A DNA stretch of 27,441 nt. It comes from an uncultured Prevotella sp. (lineage in GTDB: Bacteria > Bacteroidota > Bacteroidia > Bacteroidales > Bacteroidaceae). The stretch lies in the NCBI GenBank assembly GCA_937874345.1, contig CALNBT010000261.1, forward strand, positions 1-27,441, in the 5' to 3' direction. The stretch's first letter is position 1; each line of letters begins with the position of its first letter. The translations under genes and the position numbers were made by a program. Shown here piece after piece: positions 8,219-16,204 of this stretch. Below the pieces are notes generated by a model, which saw only the letters and a list, made by a program, of their open reading frames with translations, ran no database searches and was not told the DNA's origin.

Positions 8219-8476
8219 AAACTTTGTAAATGACTCGTTCGGATTCTGATGAACTTCATTGAAAAAAGAACCTTTATTCATGACCTTAGGCAATATGAAT
8301 GGTTTCGCTTGACAATATCCATGAAATTGATTAGTGATATCCTTGACTTTGAGAATCAATCTACATGATATTATTGGGATGAAACAAAAACATCCACCAT
8401 TCGTTTCACAGACACTGTTATTTAAGCGTAAAGTTGTCTTGTGACGAAACTGAATAATAAAGAAATTTTTTAAATT
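8219..8476. other. Intergenic stretch before dnaB, no clear signal
   Basis: 258 bases with no convincing reading frame, terminator or RNA gene. The nearest promoter-like sequence is TTTC (8404-8407), 21 bases, TAAAGTTG (8429-8436), which misses the consensus at one base in each box. A frame on the minus strand (8216-8539) overlaps the start of dnaB and shows no family resemblance. Confidence 0.4.
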
Positions 8477-9991
8477 ATGCCAGACAATAAAAGCAATCGT
8501 ACAAAGCGCACTGCGCCAATAGATACTACTTATGGACATCTACAACCACAGGCCGTAGAAATCGAAAAGGTTGTATTGGGTGCACTGATGATTGACAAAG
8601 ATGCTTTTTCCGTTATCTCTGAAATCCTTCGTGTGGAATCGTTCTATGAGCCCCGTCACCAAAAAATTTTCCATGCCATTCAGACCTTGACGATGGAAGA
8701 AAAGCCTGTGGACATCATGACAGTGACCGAACAGCTGAAAAAAGAGGGAGCGATTGAGGATGTTGGTGGTCCTGGTTATGTTGTCGAGCTAAGTGCTTTA
8801 GTTGCTTCTTCGGCCAATATAGAATACCATGCGAAGATATTGGCACAGAAATCTCTGGCGCGTCAACTGATCTCTTATGCAAGCTTAATAGAGACCAAAG
8901 CATTTGATGAAACACAGGATATAGAAGAACTCATGCAAGAAGCAGAAGGAACGCTTTTCTCCTTGTCGCAGACCAACATGAAAAAGGATTACACACAGAT
9001 AGATCCGGTCATTGCACAAGCTACAGAAATTCTGCAAAAAGCATCTGCCAATACGGGTGACCTTACCGGTATCCCTTCAGGATTTACCAAACTTGATGAA
9101 ATTACGAGTGGTTGGCAAAAGTCCGATTTGGTGATTATCGCCGGTCGTCCTGCCATGGGTAAAACGTCGTTTGCCTTATCACTTGCCAAAAATATCGCTG
9201 TTGATTATCATGAACCGATAGCTTTTTTCTCCCTGGAAATGAACAATGTACAGCTTGTTAACCGACTCATTTCAAATTCATGTGAGATAGCGGGTAACAA
9301 ATTATTGAGCGGTCAGCTGTCTGATGAAGAATGGAAGCGCTTTGATGTTAAGGTTCGTAACTTGATGGGTACACCTATTTATATAGACGATACTCCGGGT
9401 TTGAGTATCTTTGAGCTTAGAACGAAAGCCCGCAGACTGGTTCGTGAGAAGGGCGTGAAAATCCTTATGATTGACTATTTACAGTTGATGAATGCTAACG
9501 GGGCTCGTTTTGGCAACCGACAGGAAGAGGTGTCTACGATCTCTAGATCGTTGAAAGGATTGGCTAAAGAGTTAGACATTCCTGTTTTAGCCCTTTCTCA
9601 GTTAAGTCGTAATGTGGAAAACCGCGAAGGGTTGGAGGGGAAACGCCCACAACTGAGTGACCTTCGTGAATCGGGAGCCATCGAGCAGGATGCCGATATG
9701 GTTTTGTTCGTACATAGACCCGAGTACTACCGGTTGTATGAGGGCACGAACGGCGAGGATTTACGTGGCAAGGCACAAATCATTATTGCCAAGCACAGAA
9801 AGGGAGCTACAGGAGACGTGTTGCTTAGATTTAGAGGAGAGTTTACCAGATTTGAGAATGTAGATGACAGTTATTCTGCACCGTATTCAGGAGGTGGTGA
9901 GTTTATTGAGTCAAGAATGAATCAAGGGCCTTCTATCGATTCTATTCCTCCTTTTGATTCAATCTCCAATCCCAATGATGTTCCATTTTAA
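8477..9991 (+). CDS. dnaB: Replicative DNA helicase DnaB
   Basis: Hexameric helicase that unwinds DNA at the replication fork and binds primase. The N-terminal domain (about 20-125; QPQAVEIEKVVLGALM) is followed by a linker and the RecA-like ATPase: Walker A GRPAMGKT at 223-230, Walker B ILMIDYLQLM with D333, then LSQLSRNVENR and DLRESGAIEQDADMVLFVHR. The 504 residues end in a Ser/Pro-rich tail. No intein is present. The ATG at 8477 precedes a lysine/arginine-rich start normal for this group. A secreted hydrolase gene follows 38 bases later. Confidence 0.97.
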   Translation: MPDNKSNRTKRTAPIDTTYGHLQPQAVEIEKVVLGALMIDKDAFSVISEILRVESFYEPRHQKIFHAIQTLTMEEKPVDIMTVTEQLKKEGAIEDVGGPGYVVELSALVASSANIEYHAKILAQKSLARQLISYASLIETKAFDETQDIEELMQEAEGTLFSLSQTNMKKDYTQIDPVIAQATEILQKASANTGDLTGIPSGFTKLDEITSGWQKSDLVIIAGRPAMGKTSFALSLAKNIAVDYHEPIAFFSLEMNNVQLVNRLISNSCEIAGNKLLSGQLSDEEWKRFDVKVRNLMGTPIYIDDTPGLSIFELRTKARRLVREKGVKILMIDYLQLMNANGARFGNRQEEVSTISRSLKGLAKELDIPVLALSQLSRNVENREGLEGKRPQLSDLRESGAIEQDADMVLFVHRPEYYRLYEGTNGEDLRGKAQIIIAKHRKGATGDVLLRFRGEFTRFENVDDSYSAPYSGGGEFIESRMNQGPSIDSIPPFDSISNPNDVPF

Positions 9992-10029
9992 TGAATCGCA
10001 TTTCTTAACTATAACAAAATAATTTTTTA

Positions 10030-10704
10030 ATGAAAAAACTAATTCTATTGCTGGTGTTGGTGTCTGTAACCTTCACCAGTTGGGCTCAAACCAAAGAAAC
10101 TGTTGCCATTTTGGGTGACTCTTATTCAACTTATGAAGGTTTTATTCCTACCGGAAACGAAATATGGTATTTTCAACCACAACGCGATGATCGTACAGAT
10201 GTGAACGACGTCAAGCAAACATGGTGGTGGAAAGTTGTGAAGGAAGGGGGATTTAAGTTAGGCGTTAACGACTCCTATTCGGGTGCTACAATATGTTATA
10301 CTGGCTATAGAGATGAAGATTATACTAAAAGATCGTTCGTCCAACGATTGGCTAACTTGGGGTCACCTGATATACTCTTTGTTTTTGGAGGCACCAACGA
10401 TAGTTGGGCAGGGGCTCCTTTGGGAGAATTCAAATATACCGACATCAAACATGCTGATTTGTTTTGTTTTCGACCTGCCATGGCCTACATGCTTCAAGGA
10501 CTTTTGAGCCATTACCCCAATACCAAAATCTATGTGTTGATTAATGACGGTTTAAGCAAAGAGGTAACTGAAGCCATGAAGATTATCTCTAAACATTATT
10601 CGGTTCCAACCATCGAATTGAGTGGGATTGATAAAAAAGGCGGCCATCCAACAATCAAAGGCATGGAGCAAATCAAGCAACAAGTGTTAGCTCACATTAG
10701 ATAA
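10030..10704 (+). CDS. Secreted SGNH/GDSL hydrolase
   Basis: A 224-residue exported esterase-like protein. Residues 1-19 are a signal peptide ending WAQ. Block I is VAILGDSYS with the nucleophile S31, block III GGTND with N123, and the catalytic histidine is probably H206 in DKKGGHPTIKG; the spacing from D201 to H206 is longer than the common DxxH. The family removes acyl groups from sugars or lipids; the substrate cannot be told. It follows dnaB by 38 bases and may be read through from it. Confidence 0.85.
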   Translation: MKKLILLLVLVSVTFTSWAQTKETVAILGDSYSTYEGFIPTGNEIWYFQPQRDDRTDVNDVKQTWWWKVVKEGGFKLGVNDSYSGATICYTGYRDEDYTKRSFVQRLANLGSPDILFVFGGTNDSWAGAPLGEFKYTDIKHADLFCFRPAMAYMLQGLLSHYPNTKIYVLINDGLSKEVTEAMKIISKHYSVPTIELSGIDKKGGHPTIKGMEQIKQQVLAHIR

Positions 10705-10790
10705 TATTCGCTTTTTTGTGATAGTTTTGTGGTTTTTAACTGAATAATATAACATATCGCTATATTTTCAGTAGAAAGTCAATCAATTAT

Positions 10791-10821
10791 TTTGGAAAAG
10801 AAAAGTTTTTGATTATCTTTG
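10791..10821 (+). promoter_or_regulatory. Promoter of the leu operon and its leader
   Basis: TTTG (10791-10794), exactly 19 bases, then TATCTTTG (10814-10821): a perfect -33/-7 pair. Transcription should begin near 10826, about 18 bases before the leader ATG. Confidence 0.85.
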
Positions 10822-10843
10822 CACCAGAATAAAGAATAAAACA

Positions 10844-10921
10844 ATGGCATCATCTATTTATTTGCTAGACATTATTATTGACATTCGACTAACAAAAGTA
10901 GGCGGAAGTGAAAGGGTGTAG
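10844..10921 (+). CDS. Leader peptide of the leu operon (25 codons, Ile/Leu/Val-rich)
   Basis: A short frame from ATG 10844 to TAG 10919-10921. Its core reads IYLLDIIIDIRL; in total 5 Ile, 3 Leu and 2 Val out of 25 residues, including three Ile codons in a row (10871-10879). The tail GGSERV is encoded by GGAAGTGAAAGG, which is also the antiterminator arm. It lies between a perfect promoter and an intrinsic terminator upstream of leuA, as expected of a translated attenuator leader. The peptide itself probably has no function; slow decoding of Ile, Leu or Val codons is the signal. Confidence 0.8.
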   Translation: MASSIYLLDIIIDIRLTKVGGSERV

Positions 10922-10965
10922 GCATATTTGTAGTATGATCATATTGAAGAGCCTTTCTCACTTCC
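10904..10965 (+). promoter_or_regulatory. Antiterminator pairing of the leu attenuator
   Basis: GGAAGTG (10904-10910) is complementary to CACTTCC (10959-10965) and AAAGG (10911-10915) to CCTTT (10952-10956): 12 pairs with a two-base bulge. The left arm lies inside the last codons of the leader, the right arm is the left arm of the terminator, so the two structures exclude each other. A ribosome at the leader stop codon would cover the left arm and favour termination; a ribosome held at the Ile/Leu codons would leave it free. Confidence 0.75.
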
Positions 10966-10988
10966 TAAGTGTGAAAGGCTTTTTATTT
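10950..10988 (+). terminator. Attenuator terminator upstream of leuA
   Basis: AGCCTTTCTCACTT (10950-10963) pairs with AAGTGTGAAAGGCT (10967-10980) around a three-base loop, with one U-U mismatch, followed by TTTTATTT. It is a strong intrinsic terminator 31 bases before the leuA ATG and in the middle of the leu transcript leader. Confidence 0.9.
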
Positions 10989-11019
10989 TAGAATAAAGAT
11001 CAATAATAATGATTGAAAA

Positions 11020-12519
11020 ATGAGCGAGAGACTTTTTATTTTCGACACCACATTGAGAGACGGTGAGCAAGTACCAGGTTGTCAGTTGAATACAATTGAA
11101 AAGATTGAAGTAGCAAAGCAGCTAGAACAACTTGGAGTCGATATCATTGAAGCCGGTTTTCCGATCTCTTCTCCCGGAGATTTCAATTCGGTCGTAGAAA
11201 TCAGTAAGGCCGTTACCTGGCCAACCATCTGTGCTTTGACACGTGCTGTTGAGAAAGATATCGAAGTGGCAGCCGAATCCCTGAAGTTTGCTAAGCACAA
11301 GAGAATTCACACAGGCATTGGTACATCGGACAGTCATGTCAAATATAAATTCAATTCTACACCAGAGAAGATATTGGAAAGAGCAGTGTCTGCTGTTAAA
11401 TATGCAAAGCGATTTGTTGAAGATGTAGAATTTTATGCTGAAGATGCGGGGAGAACGGATAACGAATATCTGGCCAGGGTCGTTGAAGCTGTTATCAAAG
11501 CAGGAGCAACTGTCGTTAATATTCCTGATACAACCGGCTACTGTTTGCCTGAAGATTATGCCGCTAAAATCAGATATTTGAAAGAACATGTTGATGGAAT
11601 CGACAAAGCAATCATTGCCACCCATTGTCACAACGATTTGGGAATGGCAACAGCGAACACGCTGAGCGGGGTTCTGAATGGCGCAAGGCAAGTAGAGGTG
11701 ACCATCAATGGTATCGGTGAGCGTGCCGGTAATACGGCATTGGAAGAAATTGCAATGATCTTGCGATGTCATAAATATTTGGGTGTAGAGACCAATATTA
11801 ACACAACCAAGATTTCTTCTACATCAAGAATGGTATCAAGTTTGATGAACATGCCTGTTCAACCCAACAAAGCTATTGTTGGACGCAATGCTTTTGCTCA
11901 CTCGAGTGGTATTCATCAGGATGGCGTGTTGAAGAATGTCGAGACCTATGAAATCATGAATCCAAAAGATGTAGGGATCGATGATAGTTCTATTGTATTG
12001 ACAGCTCGCAGTGGTAGAGCGGCATTAAAATATCGTTTGCAAGTGAATGGGGTCAATATTGACGACGAAGAGAGGCTTGACAAGATTTATACGAAATTCT
12101 TAGTACTGGCAGATCAGAAGAAGGAAGTGACAGATGACGATGTTTTAATGCTTGCAGGTGCCGATCTGGCCGATTCACATGCCGTGAAACTCGATTATCT
12201 TCAGGTTACAACAGGCAAGGGAGTAAAGAGCGTTGCCAGCATTGGGTTGGATATCAGTGGCCAAAAGTTTGAGGAGTCTAGTTCAGGAAACGGTCCTGTA
12301 GATGCTGCCATTAAGGCCCTCAAGCGTATTGTCCGTAAACAAATGACATTAAAGGAATTTACGATACAGGCTATTTCTAAGGGATCAGACGATGTCGGTA
12401 AAGTTCATATGCAGGTAGAATATAACGGGAATGTATACTATGGTTTTGGTGCCAACACCGATATTGTGACGGCCTCAGTAGAAGCTTACATTGACTGTAT
12501 CAACAAATTCAATAGGTAA
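11020..12519 (+). CDS. leuA: 2-isopropylmalate synthase
   Basis: First committed step of leucine synthesis: condenses acetyl-CoA and 2-oxoisovalerate. The 499-residue protein starts ERLFIFDTTLRDGEQVPG, the active-site motif, followed by a TIM barrel with THCHNDLGMATAN (metal-binding HxH) and the linker NAFAHSSGIHQDGVLK. Residues about 385-499 form the LeuA regulatory domain where leucine usually binds. Expression is predicted to be controlled by the attenuator directly upstream. leuC follows after 19 bases. Confidence 0.97.
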   Translation: MSERLFIFDTTLRDGEQVPGCQLNTIEKIEVAKQLEQLGVDIIEAGFPISSPGDFNSVVEISKAVTWPTICALTRAVEKDIEVAAESLKFAKHKRIHTGIGTSDSHVKYKFNSTPEKILERAVSAVKYAKRFVEDVEFYAEDAGRTDNEYLARVVEAVIKAGATVVNIPDTTGYCLPEDYAAKIRYLKEHVDGIDKAIIATHCHNDLGMATANTLSGVLNGARQVEVTINGIGERAGNTALEEIAMILRCHKYLGVETNINTTKISSTSRMVSSLMNMPVQPNKAIVGRNAFAHSSGIHQDGVLKNVETYEIMNPKDVGIDDSSIVLTARSGRAALKYRLQVNGVNIDDEERLDKIYTKFLVLADQKKEVTDDDVLMLAGADLADSHAVKLDYLQVTTGKGVKSVASIGLDISGQKFEESSSGNGPVDAAIKALKRIVRKQMTLKEFTIQAISKGSDDVGKVHMQVEYNGNVYYGFGANTDIVTASVEAYIDCINKFNR

Positions 12520-12538
12520 ATTAGAAAATATTAATTAG

Positions 12539-13933
12539 ATGAACACATTATTTGATAAGATTTGGGATCAACATGTCGTCCAAAAAATTGAAGATGGACC
12601 TACGCAATTATACATAGACCGTCTTTATTGTCACGAAGTTACTTCACCACAGGCATTTGCAGACATGCGAATAAGAGGGTTGCAATGTTACAGACCTGAA
12701 AAGATATTCTGCATGCCCGATCATAATACACCTACGCACGATCAGGATAAATCTATTGAGGATCCGATTTCTCGCAAGCAAATAGACACGCTGAATCAAA
12801 ATACGGCAGACTTTAAGTTGCATAACTTCAAGATGAATACAGCTGATAATGGCATTATTCATGTGGTTGGTCCAGAGAAGGGATTATCGTTACCGGGAAT
12901 GACGATTGTTTGTGGCGATTCGCATACGTCGACACATGGTGCAATGGGTGCCGTTGCTTTCGGTATCGGAACCAGTGAAGTGGAGATGGTCATGGCGTCA
13001 CAATGCGTGTTACAACAGAAACCAATGTCGATGCGAATCAACGTGAATGGCGAATTGAATGACAGTGTCACTGCAAAAGATGTTGCACTTTATTTGATGT
13101 CGAAATTAACAACATCTGGAGCCACTGGTTATTTCGTTGAATATGCTGGCGATGTTGTGAAACATCTGTCGATGGAAGGACGCTTAACACTTTGTAACCT
13201 GTCTATAGAAATGGGAGCCAGAGGAGGCTTTGTTGCCCCTGATGAGACCACTTTTGAATATCTGAAAGGCAAAGAGTATGCGCCGAAAGGTGAAGAGTGG
13301 GACAAAGCTATGGCTTATTGGAAGACGCTGAAAAGTGATGATGATGCTGTATTTGACAAGGAATTGAATTTTGATGCTGCAGATATTGAACCTAGAATTA
13401 CTTATGGTACAAACCCAGGAATGGGCATCGGTATTTCAGAATCGATCCCTCAATTGACAGATATTGATGAAAGCAGTTCTGCATCTTTCCTGAAATCTCT
13501 TGAATATATGGGTTTTGAACCAGGTGAAAGGCTTTTGGGGCATCCAATAGATTATGTTTTCTTGGGCGCTTGTACCAATGGACGTATCGAAGATTTCAGG
13601 GCTTTTGCTTCACTCGTCAAAGGACATCAAAAGGCAGAACATGTTACTGCTTGGCTCGTTCCTGGTAGTTGGGCTGTTGATAAGCAGATCAGAGAAGAAG
13701 GTCTAGACAAAATATTAGAGGCTGCGGGATTTAAAATTAGACAGCCGGGATGCAGTGCTTGCTTGGCAATGAATGATGATAAGATCCCTGCAGGGAAGTA
13801 TTCGGTTTCGACAAGCAATAGAAACTTTGAGGGAAGACAAGGGCCTGGCTCAAGAACTATATTGGTATCGCCTTTGGTTGCTGCTGCTGCAGCCATCACA
13901 GGTACTATCACTGACCCAAGAAAATTAGCTTAA
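12539..13933 (+). CDS. leuC: 3-isopropylmalate dehydratase large subunit
   Basis: With LeuD it isomerises 2-isopropylmalate to 3-isopropylmalate; the same enzyme can convert citramalate to 3-methylmalate. The 464 residues are the usual length. The three cysteine ligands of the [4Fe-4S] cluster are C345 (GACTNGR), C405 and C408 (PGCSACLAMN). CGDSHTSTHGAMGAVAFGIGTSE is nearly complete in the N-terminal half. It starts with ATG 19 bases after leuA. Confidence 0.97.
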   Translation: MNTLFDKIWDQHVVQKIEDGPTQLYIDRLYCHEVTSPQAFADMRIRGLQCYRPEKIFCMPDHNTPTHDQDKSIEDPISRKQIDTLNQNTADFKLHNFKMNTADNGIIHVVGPEKGLSLPGMTIVCGDSHTSTHGAMGAVAFGIGTSEVEMVMASQCVLQQKPMSMRINVNGELNDSVTAKDVALYLMSKLTTSGATGYFVEYAGDVVKHLSMEGRLTLCNLSIEMGARGGFVAPDETTFEYLKGKEYAPKGEEWDKAMAYWKTLKSDDDAVFDKELNFDAADIEPRITYGTNPGMGIGISESIPQLTDIDESSSASFLKSLEYMGFEPGERLLGHPIDYVFLGACTNGRIEDFRAFASLVKGHQKAEHVTAWLVPGSWAVDKQIREEGLDKILEAAGFKIRQPGCSACLAMNDDKIPAGKYSVSTSNRNFEGRQGPGSRTILVSPLVAAAAAITGTITDPRKLA

Positions 13934-14029
13934 TCGTTTCATCAATTTAGAATAATGTATTGAAATGTGAACCGAATATTTGAAGGATATTTAGCGTTCA
14001 CAGAATCAAATAATAGAAATAGGATAGCA

Positions 14030-14626
14030 ATGAAACAAAAATTTGATGTAATAACGTCTACTTGTATTCCTTTGCCATTGGAAAATGTAGATACAGACCA
14101 AATTATACCCGCCCGTTTTTTAAAGGCTACGGATAAAGAAGGATTCGGTGATAATTTGTTTAGAGACTGGAGATACGAAAAAGATGGGACACTAAAGTCC
14201 GATTTTGTATTGAATGACCCATCTTACAGTGGTTGTATTTTGGTTGCTGGCAAGAATTTTGGTTCGGGTTCCAGTAGAGAACATGCAGCATGGGCCATTG
14301 CCGGCTATGGCTTTAGAGTTGTTATCAGCAGCTTTTTTGCTGATATCCATAAGAATAATGAGCTGAACAACTTTGTCTTGCCGGTGGTTGTCAGTGAGGA
14401 TTTCTTACAGCGTTTGTTCCAAAGTATCGAACAAAACCATCAGACTCAAGTGAAAGTTGATTTGCCAAACCAAATGGTTACTAATCTTGGAAATGGTGAT
14501 TCAGAGCGCTTTGAGATCAACTCTTATAAAAAACATTGTCTGTTGAATGGCTTGGATGATATTGATTTTCTCATCCAGAGCCATCAGAAGATTGAAGAAT
14601 TTGAAAGCAAACGACATCTATGTTAA
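14030..14626 (+). CDS. leuD: 3-isopropylmalate dehydratase small subunit
   Basis: Swivelling-domain partner of LeuC. I choose the ATG at 14030 (MKQKFDVITSTCIPLPLENV), which gives 198 residues and fits the family; an in-frame GTG at 13967 would add 21 residues of unlike sequence. Motifs present are VDTDQIIPARFL and NFGSGSSREHAAWA. The gap from leuC is 96 bases, longer than the other gaps of the operon. Its 3' end overlaps the next gene by seven bases. Confidence 0.95.
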   Translation: MKQKFDVITSTCIPLPLENVDTDQIIPARFLKATDKEGFGDNLFRDWRYEKDGTLKSDFVLNDPSYSGCILVAGKNFGSGSSREHAAWAIAGYGFRVVISSFFADIHKNNELNNFVLPVVVSEDFLQRLFQSIEQNHQTQVKVDLPNQMVTNLGNGDSERFEINSYKKHCLLNGLDDIDFLIQSHQKIEEFESKRHLC

Positions 14627-16188
14627 CAAAAGAAGGCTTTCAATATGCTGACCATTTGTCTCATCCTATACAGATCGAGATAATGGACTGCACGCTTCGA
14701 GATGGTGAGCAGACTAATGGTGTCTCTTTTATGCCTCACGAAAAGTTGGTGATTGCCAGAATGTTACTCAGTGAAGTTCATGTAGACCGCATTGAAGTGG
14801 CCTCTGCCCGAGTTTCTCCAGGCGAGAAAGAAGCCGTTAGTATGATATGTAAATTTGCAGAGAGTATCGGCAAATTGGATAGAGTAGAGGTGCTTGGGTT
14901 CGTTGATGGTGAACAGTCGGTCGATTGGATTGACGATTGTGGCTGTAAAGTAATTAATCTTTTGGCTAAAGGTTCGTTACGACACTGTGTAAAACAGCTG
15001 GGAAAAACACCCGAGGAGCACATCAAAGATATACAGAATGTGGTAGATTATGCCACTCAAAAAGGAATTTCAGTCAATCTATATCTTGAAGATTGGAGTT
15101 CCGGAATGAAAGATTCTCCCGAATATGTCATTCAAATGCTCGATGTGCTCAGCAAAACTCAGATACGTCGTTTTTTGCTACCAGACACCTTAGGGTTGAT
15201 GAATCCGTTGCAATGTGTTGATTATGTTCAAAAAATTGTTTGTCGATATCCTAACGTTCACTTTGATTTCCATGGACATAACGATTACGATTTGGCTGTA
15301 TCCAATTCTTTTGCGGCGGTTTTATGTGGATGTAAAGGATTGCATGTTACTGTTAATGGATTAGGAGAACGATGTGGAAATGCACCTTTAGCCAGCGTGC
15401 AGGCAATCTTGAAAGACCATCTTCATTTCAAGACACATATCGTTGAAAGTAAATTAAATAAGGCGAGCTTGGTTGTAGCCAGTTATAGTGGAATTGCTGT
15501 TGCGCCCAACCAACCTATCGTTGGTGAAAATGTTTTCACGCAAGTAGCAGGTATTCATGCAGATGGTGATAACAAGAGTAATCTATATTGCAATGACCTT
15601 GCTCCTGAAAGATTTGGTAGAAAGCGCGAGTATGCTTTGGGTAAGAATAGCGGAAAGGCCAATATTGTCAAGAATCTAGAAGAGATTGGATTGGTGCTTA
15701 CACCCTCACAAACCAAGCGTGTCACCACTCGCATCACTGAATTAGGAGACCGTAAAGAACGTGTGACCTTGGAAGACCTTCCCTATATCGTGAGTGATGT
15801 ATTGAAACACGATGCACCTGAAGACAAAGTTCGGTTGGTTAACTATATGGTAAATACCTCATATGGTTTGAAACCGATGGCAAGTGTGAAGGTAGAAATC
15901 AATGGTCTGCAATATGAAGCCGATTCTACCGGAGACGGACAATACGATGCTTTCGTACGGGCTTTGCGCAAGATCTACAAAGATCACCTGCAGAAAACGT
16001 TCCCATTGCTTGAAAATTATGCGGTTACAATACCTCCTGGAGGACGTACAGATGCATTGGTTCAAACCGTTATTACGTGGAAAGGATCAGACGGTCGACT
16101 CATTAGAACACGCGGACTTGATGCTGACCAGACAGAATCAGCCATCAAGGCCACATTCAAGATGTTGAATATTATTGAAGGATCATAA
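14620..16188 (+). CDS. LeuA-family acyl-CoA synthase, possibly citramalate synthase (CimA)
   Basis: A second member of the LeuA family, 522 residues, overlapping leuD by seven bases. The catalytic motif MDCTLRDGEQTNG is at about 22-34; the barrel continues with FDFHGHNDYDLAVSN (metal HxH), HVTVNGLGERCGNAPLA and GENVFTQVAGIHADGD, and the last 120 residues form a LeuA-type regulatory domain. It differs clearly from the leuA product upstream, for example in LYLEDWSSGMKDSPEY. Citramalate synthase joins pyruvate and acetyl-CoA; LeuCD and LeuB can then carry the product to 2-oxobutyrate, a precursor of isoleucine. Its position in this operon and the Ile codons of the leader favour that role, but it could be a second isopropylmalate synthase; substrate specificity was not resolved. 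Confidence 0.8.
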   Translation: MLTKEGFQYADHLSHPIQIEIMDCTLRDGEQTNGVSFMPHEKLVIARMLLSEVHVDRIEVASARVSPGEKEAVSMICKFAESIGKLDRVEVLGFVDGEQSVDWIDDCGCKVINLLAKGSLRHCVKQLGKTPEEHIKDIQNVVDYATQKGISVNLYLEDWSSGMKDSPEYVIQMLDVLSKTQIRRFLLPDTLGLMNPLQCVDYVQKIVCRYPNVHFDFHGHNDYDLAVSNSFAAVLCGCKGLHVTVNGLGERCGNAPLASVQAILKDHLHFKTHIVESKLNKASLVVASYSGIAVAPNQPIVGENVFTQVAGIHADGDNKSNLYCNDLAPERFGRKREYALGKNSGKANIVKNLEEIGLVLTPSQTKRVTTRITELGDRKERVTLEDLPYIVSDVLKHDAPEDKVRLVNYMVNTSYGLKPMASVKVEINGLQYEADSTGDGQYDAFVRALRKIYKDHLQKTFPLLENYAVTIPPGGRTDALVQTVITWKGSDGRLIRTRGLDADQTESAIKATFKMLNIIEGS

Positions 16189-16204
16189 ATTATTATCATT
16201 ATAT

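Noticed and set aside
8216..8539. 107-codon ORF on the minus strand before dnaB
   Set aside because: It overlaps the start of dnaB and resembles no family; most likely chance.
11122..11772. 216-codon minus-strand ORF inside leuA
   Set aside because: Shadow of leuA; no motif and no promoter.
16175..16204. LeuB start at 16175
   Set aside because: It overlaps the previous gene and adds ten residues not typical of LeuB; the ATG at 16205 fits the family.
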